Origin: an uncultured Thiothrix sp.
GTDB lineage: Bacteria; Pseudomonadota; Gammaproteobacteria; Poriferisulfidales; GCA-002705445
Direction: 5' to 3'
DNA length: 64,000 bases
Assembly: GCA_902595225.1 (NCBI GenBank)
Contig: CACJPG010000001.1
Coordinates: 67,583-131,582 of the forward strand
Below the pieces are notes generated by a model. That model was not told where the DNA came from and did not search any database. It saw only the letters and a program-made list of their open reading frames with translations. This document shows, in pieces, positions 9,349-17,016 of this stretch. How positions within the stretch are numbered: position 1 is the first letter of the stretch; the number at the start of each line of letters is the position of its first letter. The position numbers and the translations under genes were made by a program.

Positions 9349-9873
9349 ATGGCAATAAATAAAGTTTTAGTAGGGGAATGTCTAGTTAACGATAATGACC
9401 CAACAGGAACTATGGCAGAGATTGCTCATATCGATTTATTAATCGGTCCAAGAGGCTCAGCAGTAGAAACAGCATTTTGTAACGGACTTTGTAACAACAA
9501 AGACGGTTTTACATCTCTTTTAGCTGTAGTTGGTCCAAACCTAGTTTGTAAGCCAAATACAATGATGTTCAACAAAGTTACAATCAAAGGCGCAAAACAA
9601 GCTGTCCAAATGTTTGGCCCTGCGCAGAAAGCTGTAGCTATGGCGGTTGCTGATAGCGTTGAAGCCGGAGTAATTCCAAAAGGTGAAGCTGATGACTTAT
9701 ACGTATGTGTTGGCGTATTCATTCATTGGGAAGCTAACAGCGATGAAGCTATTTATGAAAACAACTATAAAGCTACCAAAGGTGCTATTGAAGCAGCTGT
9801 TAAAGGTACGCCTTCAGTTGATGACATGTTAGCTAAAAAAGATGCTACAGATCATCCTTTCCAAGGATTCTAA
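9349..9873 (+). CDS. fae: Formaldehyde-activating enzyme
   Basis: Fae catalyses condensation of formaldehyde with H4MPT to methylene-H4MPT, both detoxifying formaldehyde and feeding it to MtdB. The sequence is highly conserved: [21 protein letters not shown] with the conserved His at residue 27, then [26 protein letters not shown] and the C-terminal HPFQGF. Length is 174 aa, close to the family norm of about 170; a few extra residues (DNDPTGTM) lie just before the conserved His. It has its own good ribosome binding site and probable promoter, and is followed by a stable hairpin. This is the clearest marker of H4MPT-linked C1 metabolism in the window. Confidence 0.97.
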   Translation: MAINKVLVGECLVNDNDPTGTMAEIAHIDLLIGPRGSAVETAFCNGLCNNKDGFTSLLAVVGPNLVCKPNTMMFNKVTIKGAKQAVQMFGPAQKAVAMAVADSVEAGVIPKGEADDLYVCVGVFIHWEANSDEAIYENNYKATKGAIEAAVKGTPSVDDMLAKKDATDHPFQGF

Positions 9874-9890
9874 GCAATCTTTTGATACAC

Positions 9891-9914
9891 GCGCCAACTC
9901 TTTGAAGTTGGCGC
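9891..9914 (+). terminator. GC-rich hairpin after fae (terminator or mRNA-stabilising)
   Basis: A perfect 9-bp stem GCGCCAACT/AGTTGGCGC with a 6-nt loop starts 17 nt after the fae stop. It is the most GC-rich hairpin seen in this AT-rich window. It is followed only by AATTTC, a poor U-tract, so it may act as a partial terminator or as a 3' stabiliser of fae mRNA, uncoupling fae levels from the downstream genes. Confidence 0.6.
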
Positions 9915-9958
9915 AATTTCAAAAACTATAGAGAGCTTGAGGGAGAATTATTTATTAA

Positions 9959-11116
9959 ATGTCCTCGGATGAAAAGAAAATAAATAAAGAAGGTTTAACC
10001 AACCAAGAATTCTCATTTAAATACTCAGTACCGATAGAATCTGTAATATCAGAAACCAAATCTCATAATCAAGCAAATAAGAAACTTCATATCAAAAAAA
10101 ATGGTCAATTACCACTTGATGATGATCAAAAAACAATACTTAAAGCTTACTTTGATTTAGGTCTTCTAATCTCAGAAGAAAATGATATACGAATTTATGA
10201 GGATGTAAGAAAACTTAATTATCTTTTTTGGATACAGGAAAAGTTAAAAAAATTAAATTTTCATTTTGTTGAAGAAAATTCATACAGCGATGAGTCACAC
10301 AAAATTATTACAAAAAATTATATTACAATACCAAAAAAAGAATTAAGTCTACTTGAAATAAAGGGTTTTGATATTAGAAATTTAGAATTATATATTTCGA
10401 TATTACTTCTACAGAAAGGATATGCGTCAAATAACTTTATTTTCTTGCAGAATGTAAATAAATCCTTGCACGAAAGTTTTGAAAAAATCTTATCTTTTTT
10501 TAATATAAATATTAAAAAGCTTGAAATTAATGAAAGTAGCAACTTAATCAGACTTGCTACGTCTAATGACTGCAAAAAAATAAGAAGCATTATTAATAAA
10601 TATCTTGAGGAAATACCTTGCTTAAATGAAAAGTTTTATTCAAAGAGCGTTAATTCTAGTATTACAAAAAAACTTGTTTTTGATTCTGCACATTATATAT
10701 CAGATCACGATGGTAAATGTAAAAATCTTCACGGAGGCAGATATAATATTGAGATTTCATTAAAGGATAGAATTGATCCCATGACTGGTTTTATAATTGA
10801 TTATAGCCTCATAAAAAAAATTACGAAAAATCTTATTATTAATAAGTTTGATCATAAAACTCTAAATCTAACTTGTTCTGAACTTGCCTGGCGTTCTAGC
10901 ACTGAGTTTCTTGCCATCGTAATATGGGAAATTTTAATAGAGTACTTACCAAGCTTAAGTAAAATCAAAATATTTGAAACTGAAACATCTTTTTGCGAAT
11001 TTGAGGGTCAATCACTTGATGAGTACTTGAAAAATGGGCCAAGTGAAATCTTATCTTATTTTAAAAATCTTTCAAGAAACCCATCAAGCAATGAAGACAT
11101 TGGTCATGTCGGATAA
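9959..11116 (+). CDS. 6-pyruvoyltetrahydropterin synthase/QueD-like protein with N-terminal degenerate LAGLIDADG_2-like domain
   Basis: The C-terminal third (residues ~237-350) is a PTPS/QueD fold: FDSAHY with a zinc-ligand His (245), CKNLHGGRY with Cys 254 and His 258, the catalytic FDHKTLN (299) and FETETSF (340). The canonical HGH is HGG here, so the third zinc-ligand His is Gly 260. Residues ~52-228 do not belong to PTPS. Their order (LPLDDDQKTILKAYFDLGLL, ENDIRIYEDVRKLNYLFWI, YITIPKKEL, an IIxKYLEEIPCLNEKF ending) resembles the LAGLIDADG_2 homing-endonuclease fold with its acidic active-site residues lost. By context it probably acts in pterin synthesis for H4MPT. It could instead be a non-catalytic scaffold. 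The PTPS part is sure, the LAGLIDADG resemblance moderate. A GAGGGAG lies upstream of ATG 9959. Confidence 0.8.
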   Translation: MSSDEKKINKEGLTNQEFSFKYSVPIESVISETKSHNQANKKLHIKKNGQLPLDDDQKTILKAYFDLGLLISEENDIRIYEDVRKLNYLFWIQEKLKKLNFHFVEENSYSDESHKIITKNYITIPKKELSLLEIKGFDIRNLELYISILLLQKGYASNNFIFLQNVNKSLHESFEKILSFFNINIKKLEINESSNLIRLATSNDCKKIRSIINKYLEEIPCLNEKFYSKSVNSSITKKLVFDSAHYISDHDGKCKNLHGGRYNIEISLKDRIDPMTGFIIDYSLIKKITKNLIINKFDHKTLNLTCSELAWRSSTEFLAIVIWEILIEYLPSLSKIKIFETETSFCEFEGQSLDEYLKNGPSEILSYFKNLSRNPSSNEDIGHVG

Positions 11117-11124
11117 AACTAATT

Positions 11125-12027
11125 ATGCATTCATGGTTAAAGGATAATTTTGACTATATTTCAGACCTTATAGCCAACAATCGCTTGCCAAATTGCATAA
11201 TAGTTACTGGTAATAAGTTAATTGGAAAAGATGATTTAGTTAGAAGTGTTTCACAGCTATATTTAGGGAGAGAAAATTTAGAACTAAAAGATAATCCAAA
11301 CTTTGTGACAATAGCTTGCGAAGATGGATCTAAAGCTATAAAAATAGATCAAATCAGGGATGTGCTTGATAATATCTATTTAAAATCAGAAAAAAGGGTG
11401 GTTTTTATCCAAGATGGCCATAAGCTTAATATAAATGCATCAAATGCCTTACTAAAAATCATAGAAGAACCACCATCAGGAACCAAATTTTTTATAACAA
11501 CTAGCAAAATACAATCTATAATACCGACAATACTTAGCAGAAGTTCTATTATAAAATGTAATAACCCTAATACAGACGATATTAATAAATATTTAACCGA
11601 TTTAGAAAAAATTGACCTTGATAACTATTATGTTTTATCGAACCTTAACAGTAATTATATTAAAAATAATTCTCTAAAGGAGAGCTTCTCAATTATAAAT
11701 GATTTTTTTTCTGAAATAGATAGGTTTATCAGTTCAGAGGAAAACATTATCGATGTTTCAAAAAAGTTTTCTGCATATAATATTGAACAATTAATAAACG
11801 TAATACTCTTTACTATAATTAATTTTCAAAAATCTGATATTTTAAAAAGTAAGACTAGATTCTATGAAGATAATAATAATTTTTTAAAAAATTATGATAC
11901 AAATAAACTATTTTTTATTTATGATAAATTAGTTAATATTAAGAAAAATATAAATATTATTCAAAATAATGAAACAATACTATTTTCAATATGTATATTA
12001 TTTAAAAAAACTGCTAAGTCGAATTAA
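11125..12027 (+). CDS. holB: DNA polymerase III subunit delta' (clamp loader)
   Basis: This clamp-loader subunit works with HolA and DnaX to load the beta clamp. The AAA+ fold is visible: a P-loop-like VTGNKLIGKDDL that lacks the GKT/S end (delta' does not hydrolyse ATP), QIRDVLDNIYLKSEKRVVFIQ, NASNALLKIIEEPPSGTKFF and ILSRSSIIKC. Length is 300 aa, slightly short for the family (about 330). The zinc-binding cysteine set of E. coli delta' is not evident. In gammaproteobacteria holB usually follows tmk; here it sits at the end of the H4MPT cluster while tmk lies about 45 kb away. It starts 8 nt after the PTPS-like gene. Confidence 0.88.
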   Translation: MHSWLKDNFDYISDLIANNRLPNCIIVTGNKLIGKDDLVRSVSQLYLGRENLELKDNPNFVTIACEDGSKAIKIDQIRDVLDNIYLKSEKRVVFIQDGHKLNINASNALLKIIEEPPSGTKFFITTSKIQSIIPTILSRSSIIKCNNPNTDDINKYLTDLEKIDLDNYYVLSNLNSNYIKNNSLKESFSIINDFFSEIDRFISSEENIIDVSKKFSAYNIEQLINVILFTIINFQKSDILKSKTRFYEDNNNFLKNYDTNKLFFIYDKLVNIKKNINIIQNNETILFSICILFKKTAKSN

Positions 12028-12958
12028 TTTAGTACTTTTATTTTTTTTGTTACCAATTAATTCCTATAGTTCAGAAGTTTTTTTTGTTGAGAAAGGCTCT
12101 GCAGTCATAGGAGATGTTAAAAAAATTAGGGTCTCTGGGTACGAGACTGTTGCTGATATTGCTAATAGGTACAAAGCCGGTTTTCAAGATCTTCTAATAG
12201 CTAACCAAGATTCGCATCACTGGACCCCTGAAGAGAATTCGGAATATATAATTCCATCAATGTATATATTACCCGAAGAGAATTATAACGGAATAATATT
12301 AAATCTTGCAGAATTAAGAATGTATTTTTATATGCCTGGTTCTGATTTATATGAAAATTCAAAAGTTATCACTTTGCCAGTTGGTATTGGCAGATTAGAT
12401 TGGAAAACTCCTTTAGGAGAAACCTTTATAAAAACTAAAGTTAAAAACCCTACTTGGTATCCACCTAAATCTATTATTTTAGAGCATGAACAAAGAGGGG
12501 AGTCTCTGCCGAGAGAAGTGAAATCTGGGCCAGATAATCCTTTAGGTGATTTTGCTCTAAAATTAAACGTTGATGGTGGTTATTTGCTTCATGGAACAAA
12601 TAAGAAATATGGAATTGGCATGATGGTCTCGCATGGGTGCGTTAGACTTCGAAATGAAGACATAAAATTGATTTACTATAATTCCTATATTGGCACGAAA
12701 GTTAAAATTATAAACACTCCAATTAAGCTTGGAGTGCATAAAGACCATTTGTATATGGAAGTTCATGCTTTTAATAATAAGGAGGTCTATTCAAATAATA
12801 TTGAAAATTTGTTAACAACTGAAAATATATACAAACCAATTACTCATGTAATGAATTTTTCAAAAAAAAATCCAGATTTTTTAATTAATTGGAAGAGTGT
12901 CTTAAAAGCTTATGAGGAATCATCAGGAATCCCGGTTATTATTGGTAAAAGAAGGTGA
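11969..12958 (+). CDS. L,D-transpeptidase (YkuD family), secreted
   Basis: A periplasmic L,D-transpeptidase of the ErfK/YbiS type, which crosslinks peptidoglycan or attaches lipoproteins to it. The N-terminus has basic residues and a hydrophobic segment (INLVLLFFLLPINSYSS), consistent with a signal peptide of about 30 residues. A LysM-like stretch (VSGYETVADIANRYKAGFQDLL) precedes the YkuD domain. The catalytic HGTNKKYGIGMMVSHGCVRL contains the His and Cys. Length 329 aa is normal. The ATG start lies inside holB (59-nt overlap); no better in-frame ATG exists that keeps the signal peptide. Substrate preference cannot be read from the sequence. Confidence 0.9.
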   Translation: MKQYYFQYVYYLKKLLSRINLVLLFFLLPINSYSSEVFFVEKGSAVIGDVKKIRVSGYETVADIANRYKAGFQDLLIANQDSHHWTPEENSEYIIPSMYILPEENYNGIILNLAELRMYFYMPGSDLYENSKVITLPVGIGRLDWKTPLGETFIKTKVKNPTWYPPKSIILEHEQRGESLPREVKSGPDNPLGDFALKLNVDGGYLLHGTNKKYGIGMMVSHGCVRLRNEDIKLIYYNSYIGTKVKIINTPIKLGVHKDHLYMEVHAFNNKEVYSNNIENLLTTENIYKPITHVMNFSKKNPDFLINWKSVLKAYEESSGIPVIIGKRR

Positions 12959-13053
12959 TATTTATAATAAAAATTTAAAAAAGGGCAAATATTATGGCAG
13001 TTTTCTTATTTCTTTTAGCTTTCACATGTATTTTAATAAGCAAAATATACTAA

Positions 13054-13794
13054 TTAAATCTTATCAGTGCCTTTTTTTACTAATGAAGAAATATAATTAC
13101 TTATAAAATTTGGTAATGTTTGCAATCCCTTCATTATTAAATACATTGGCAATGGAAAAGTAATTTCAAATTTTTTTGAGAACATGCCTCTTTCGATGAT
13201 ATCAGCCGCTTTATTAGAGCTAATAATAAATGGCATAGGAAATTTATTTTTATCAGTTAAAGGAGTTTTCACAAAACCTGGTGTAATTACTTTAACATCT
13301 ATCTTATTTTTTAATTCGATGTGAAGAGATGATGCCAAATTATATAAAGCAGCTTTTGTCATAGAGTAGGGTTGACTATAAGGAAGTCCTTTATAAGCAA
13401 CAAGACTTGAACATATTATTAGTTTTGATTTGTTCGCAGAATTAATCATAAAGCTTCTTGTAACATGTAAAATGTGCATGAATCCCATAATATTCACATT
13501 AATTATATTCTCATAGTCAGAGTAATCATCTGGGCTATATGCAGCTGACATAAAAATTATATTTAAAGAATCTGGATTTGATTCAACTATTTGTCGCGAA
13601 ATACTTAGACATTGATCCTTATCCGATAGATCTAAAGGTAAAACCTCATGATCATTATTCAGCAAGTTATTTAGTTCGTTTAACTTGTCTTCACTTCTTG
13701 AAGACAGTATTAGTTTATAACCCTTATTATCAAGTTTTTTTGCAAGAGCTTTTCCGATACCAGAGCTCGAACCGATAATCCAATATTTATCCAT
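13054..13794 (-). CDS. Short-chain dehydrogenase/reductase
   Basis: A 246-aa classical SDR with the nucleotide-binding loop GSSSGIGKALA near residue 8, SAA in the NNAG position near residue 85, the catalytic Ser in CSSLVAYKG and the YSMTK catalytic pair near residue 152. A hydrophobic C-terminal part (FPLPMYLIMKGLQTLP) suggests membrane association or a lipid substrate. It ends a four-gene minus-strand unit with a CFA-like methyltransferase, a DUF1365 protein and an FAD oxidoreductase, starting 2 nt after the CFA stop. This arrangement points to fatty-acid or lipid modification. The exact substrate is unknown. Confidence 0.85.
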   Translation of the reverse strand: MDKYWIIGSSSGIGKALAKKLDNKGYKLILSSRSEDKLNELNNLLNNDHEVLPLDLSDKDQCLSISRQIVESNPDSLNIIFMSAAYSPDDYSDYENIINVNIMGFMHILHVTRSFMINSANKSKLIICSSLVAYKGLPYSQPYSMTKAALYNLASSLHIELKNKIDVKVITPGFVKTPLTDKNKFPMPFIISSNKAADIIERGMFSKKFEITFPLPMYLIMKGLQTLPNFISNYISSLVKKGTDKI

Positions 13795-13796
13795 AT

Positions 13797-14966
13797 TTAA
13801 TCTTTTTGAAGTACAAATTGATAAACGTTAGTTCGCTTATTTATAAAGCCAGATGAGCAAGATGTCAGATAGTATTCCCATAATCTTAAAAACTTCTCAT
13901 CAAAATTTAATTTTGAAATAGTTTCAATATTAGATTTAAAATTTTTATGCCAAATATCTAGCGTTTTTGAATACGAATCGCCAAATGAGAATTTATCAAT
14001 TACTTTAAAGCCATTATTTTTTGCATATTTCATAAAAATTTCTTGGGATGGCAACATGCCTCCAGGAAAAATAAATGTTCTTATTGCGTCAGTGCCTTTT
14101 TTATATGAATTAAATAATTTATCATCAATTGTAATAGTCTGAATGACAGCTTTGCCTTTATTAACAAGTAAAGAATTAATTTTTTCAAAAAAAGTATTCC
14201 AATATTCATAGCCTACTGCTTCAAACATTTCAATTGAAACTATGGACTCATATTTTTTGTTAATATTCCTATAATCATCGTATATTATCTCAACATTTTT
14301 ATTGCTCTTATGTAAATTTTTTGAATAATCAAATTGTTTTTTTGAGATTGTGATACTGTCTAGTTTTTCATAATGATTTTTAGAAAAATTTAAGAAACCG
14401 CCCCAACCAGTCCCTATCTCTAAAAGATCTTTATTATTGTTTGTATCTAAAATATCCCTTATTCTTTTGTATTTATTCATTTGTGCTGTATATAAATCTT
14501 GATTATCGTTTTCAAATAAAGCTGATGAATAAGTTAATGATTTATCGAGCCATATTTGATAAAAATCATTGCCAAGGTCATAGTGTGACTCAATATTCTT
14601 TTTGCTACCTGATAGTGTGTTCTTGTTAAAAAAATATTTTAAATTTGAAAAAAAACGAACTAAGGACTCACCAAAAAGAAGTTTTTTCAAATGGTCATCA
14701 TTTATAATGACAAAGGTAAACAAGTTCTTTAGGTTCGATGATGACCAATTACCATTTTTATAATCAGAGGCAAAGCCAACATCTCCATTTTTCATCATAT
14801 TGCTAATTATTTTCCAATTTTTAATATGAATATCTGCAAAAACATCCGTTGTTTTTTTAATCTCGATAACATCATTATCAGGAGTAGTGATAGTAAGCGT
14901 ACCTTTTTTACAATTTTTTAATAAAGATATAAAAATTTTAATTTTTAAATTATTCGCTGCTTTCAT
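13797..14966 (-). CDS. Cyclopropane-fatty-acyl-phospholipid synthase-like SAM methyltransferase (paralogue 1)
   Basis: A 389-aa protein of the CFA synthase family, which methylates double bonds of membrane phospholipid acyl chains. The SAM loop LLEIGTGWGGF is near residue 200, followed by SIEMFEAVGYEYW, FIFPGGMLPS and a C-terminal RLWEYYLTSCSSGF. Compared with E. coli Cfa, two bicarbonate-site residues differ: the YSC segment is YSS (LTYSSALF), and LHTIG is replaced by IQTIT, so the Cys and His are Ser and Gln. This suggests a product other than a plain cyclopropane ring, as in the Ufa-type enzymes found with DUF1365 and FAD oxidoreductase genes. It lies 2 nt from each neighbour in a tight operon. 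A second, more canonical Cfa lies at 23496-24731. Confidence 0.88.
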   Translation of the reverse strand: MKAANNLKIKIFISLLKNCKKGTLTITTPDNDVIEIKKTTDVFADIHIKNWKIISNMMKNGDVGFASDYKNGNWSSSNLKNLFTFVIINDDHLKKLLFGESLVRFFSNLKYFFNKNTLSGSKKNIESHYDLGNDFYQIWLDKSLTYSSALFENDNQDLYTAQMNKYKRIRDILDTNNNKDLLEIGTGWGGFLNFSKNHYEKLDSITISKKQFDYSKNLHKSNKNVEIIYDDYRNINKKYESIVSIEMFEAVGYEYWNTFFEKINSLLVNKGKAVIQTITIDDKLFNSYKKGTDAIRTFIFPGGMLPSQEIFMKYAKNNGFKVIDKFSFGDSYSKTLDIWHKNFKSNIETISKLNFDEKFLRLWEYYLTSCSSGFINKRTNVYQFVLQKD

Positions 14967-14968
14967 AA

Positions 14969-15715
14969 TTAGGTAATTCTATTAATATTTTGTTTGGGTT
15001 TTTTATAAAACCTAACTTTTTTAAAAAATAATTTAGTAGCTTGGAAATGGATTAGCAGAATTACTCTAAATATTAAAAAAGATGAACTAAAGAAATTATT
15101 CAATACCCACAAACTATTTTTAATCTTTAATTTCTCACCATTAATCGATGTAACTAAAATATTCTTTTCGTTGTTATCAAAATAATCAATATCAAATCTA
15201 ATAAAATCATCTTGATTATCAAATCTAATTTTATAATATCCTTCCCTCGGTAGGAAAGGGGATACGTGAAATAATTTCTCTATGTAATAGTTTTGTTCAG
15301 ATTTACGCAGTTCGTGATTAACAAATTTGATGTAGTAGTGATCTTCTGAAAACGTATTATTTACTTTCAATATAGTACATATATGCTTTTCATCTTTATT
15401 ACAAAAAATAAAGGAAACAGGATTAAAGGCATAGCCTAGAACCCTAGGCATCGTTATTAACTCTATATTATTAATTTTACAATCTTGCTTTTTGTCATTA
15501 ATAACTTCGGCACACCAATTAAGCAGGTTGCTATGGCCATTTGCATAGTCTTTCTCATAAACAGAAAAAATATTAAATTTGTTTAACCCAAAAAACCTGG
15601 ATTTTTCCTTTTCTTCAAAGGGAAATTTAATACTTATATAGTTGCAGCTGTATCTAAAGCTGTTGGCTTTTGGCCAGATCCTTTTATGAAATACCAGTGC
15701 TTTTATTAATTTCAT
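14969..15715 (-). CDS. DUF1365 family protein
   Basis: A 248-aa DUF1365 protein. The N-terminal KALVFHKRIWPKANSFRYSCNYI, the GLNKFNIFSVYEKDYANGHSNL stretch and PRVLGYAFNPVSFIFC are typical of the family. These proteins occur next to CFA-like methyltransferases and FAD oxidoreductases, and in alphaproteobacteria the set is linked to stress-induced fatty-acid modification, including furan fatty acids. No catalytic mechanism can be stated from the sequence. The start overlaps the oxidoreductase stop by 4 nt, so the genes are translationally coupled. Confidence 0.9.
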   Translation of the reverse strand: MKLIKALVFHKRIWPKANSFRYSCNYISIKFPFEEKEKSRFFGLNKFNIFSVYEKDYANGHSNLLNWCAEVINDKKQDCKINNIELITMPRVLGYAFNPVSFIFCNKDEKHICTILKVNNTFSEDHYYIKFVNHELRKSEQNYYIEKLFHVSPFLPREGYYKIRFDNQDDFIRFDIDYFDNNEKNILVTSINGEKLKIKNSLWVLNNFFSSSFLIFRVILLIHFQATKLFFKKVRFYKKPKQNINRIT

Positions 15716-16968
15716 TTAATATCAATTGCTTTAAGTTTTTTAACGGCTTCTATTGAAGATAACACTCCATCTTCGTGGAATCCATACTTATGATAAGCAC
15801 CACAAAAAAAACTTAAATTTCTTCCTTGTAAAGCTGGAATTTTATTTTGAGCCTCTAAAGCTGCGTAATCAAAAATTGGATGTTCTAATTGGTGTGTATT
15901 GTAAATTTTATCTTTATTTATTTTTTCGCCAGGATTTAGTGAGACAAAAATAGGGTATTTTTTATCAATGTTTTGAAGCGAATTCATCCAGTATGTGAGA
16001 ATAGGGAGGTCTTTATCTGTTTTTTTGTAAATCCAGCTTGCCCAATACATCTTATTTTTAGGCATCACCGAGCTATCAGAGTGAAGAACTACACTATTTT
16101 TAGAGTATTTAACATCACGAAGCATATCTTTTTGTTCAATGTCTAAATTATTCCCTATTTTCAAGACCTCGTTAGAATGATTACTAAATATGACGTAATC
16201 ATAGTCAGAAACTCCTTTTTTTGATGAAATTTTAATAGTTTCTCCTGATCTTTCTACACCCAGGACCTCGTTATTTAGTCTAATCTTAGCTTTTAATCGA
16301 TTTTTTAATGCTTCTATATAAGATTTGCTTCCATTTTTAATAACATACCATTGAGGCTGATTTATTAAGCTTAAAAGGCCATGATTTTTCATAAATCTAA
16401 TATAAGACAGGTATGGAAACTGAAGGATTTGACTTGGTGTACAGCTCCATATTGAGCTTCCCATTGGCACAATATAACTTTCTATAAAAAATTTGGAAAA
16501 TTTATTTATTTTTAAGAAATCTGCTAAGCTTTGGTTATTGGTTTTATTAAGACTATTTAGAGTATTCTTTGATAAATTATTGAATCTATTGATATTATAA
16601 AGTAAATTATAATACTTAGGGTTTAATAATCTAGCTTTATTTGCGAAATAGCTATTAAAGTCCTTAAATTTTATTTCAGGATCTCCTGGTTTAGTGCTAG
16701 TAATCGCGAAAGACATATCACTTTGTTCAATATCTACATTTAAATCGCATATCATTTTGTAGAAATTAGGGTAGTTCTTTTTATTAAATACAATAAAGCC
16801 AGTATCAACATTAAAGTTTATAGAATCATTATAATTAATATTTAGTGTTCGAGTATGCCCACCAATGTAATTGTTTTTCTCATATATTGTTAGATCATAT
16901 GTTTTGTGTAATAAATATGCTGCATATAATCCAGAAATGCCAGATCCGACAATCGCTATTTTTTTCAT
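15712..16968 (-). CDS. FAD/NAD(P)-binding oxidoreductase (amine-oxidase/desaturase-like)
   Basis: A 418-aa flavoprotein with an N-terminal dinucleotide-binding motif IAIVGSGISGLYAAYLL, followed by IYEKNNYIGGHTRTL, as in the amine oxidase/phytoene desaturase superfamily. The C-terminal FAD-contacting segment LSFFCGAYHKYGFHEDGVLSSI ends with the usual helix. In genomes with CFA-like and DUF1365 genes this protein is the first gene of the unit, as here. A role in oxidising or desaturating a modified acyl chain is an inference. The 48-nt upstream gap holds a loxP-like inverted repeat. Confidence 0.88.
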   Translation of the reverse strand: MKKIAIVGSGISGLYAAYLLHKTYDLTIYEKNNYIGGHTRTLNINYNDSINFNVDTGFIVFNKKNYPNFYKMICDLNVDIEQSDMSFAITSTKPGDPEIKFKDFNSYFANKARLLNPKYYNLLYNINRFNNLSKNTLNSLNKTNNQSLADFLKINKFSKFFIESYIVPMGSSIWSCTPSQILQFPYLSYIRFMKNHGLLSLINQPQWYVIKNGSKSYIEALKNRLKAKIRLNNEVLGVERSGETIKISSKKGVSDYDYVIFSNHSNEVLKIGNNLDIEQKDMLRDVKYSKNSVVLHSDSSVMPKNKMYWASWIYKKTDKDLPILTYWMNSLQNIDKKYPIFVSLNPGEKINKDKIYNTHQLEHPIFDYAALEAQNKIPALQGRNLSFFCGAYHKYGFHEDGVLSSIEAVKKLKAIDIK

Positions 16969-16976
16969 TTAATTAT

Positions 16977-17010
16977 ATAACTTCGTATAATCATTATTAT
17001 GTTAAATTAT
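16977..17010. repeat. loxP-like 13-8-13 inverted repeat
   Basis: ATAACTTCGTATA at 16977-16989 is identical to one arm of the P1 loxP site. After an 8-nt spacer (ATCATTAT) the second arm TATGTTAAATTAT matches 9 of 13 positions of the inverted loxP arm. It lies in the 48-bp gap upstream of the FAD oxidoreductase gene, where a promoter is expected. It may be a chance pseudo-lox site or an operator; no recombinase gene is in the window. Confidence 0.4.
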
Positions 17011-17016
17011 ATTAAG

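Noticed and set aside
12994-13053. 19-codon hydrophobic ORF (MAVFLFLLAFTCILISKIY) with a purine-rich upstream, ending exactly at the SDR stop
   Set aside because: Too short and too easily formed by chance in AT-rich DNA to call as a gene without conservation data.
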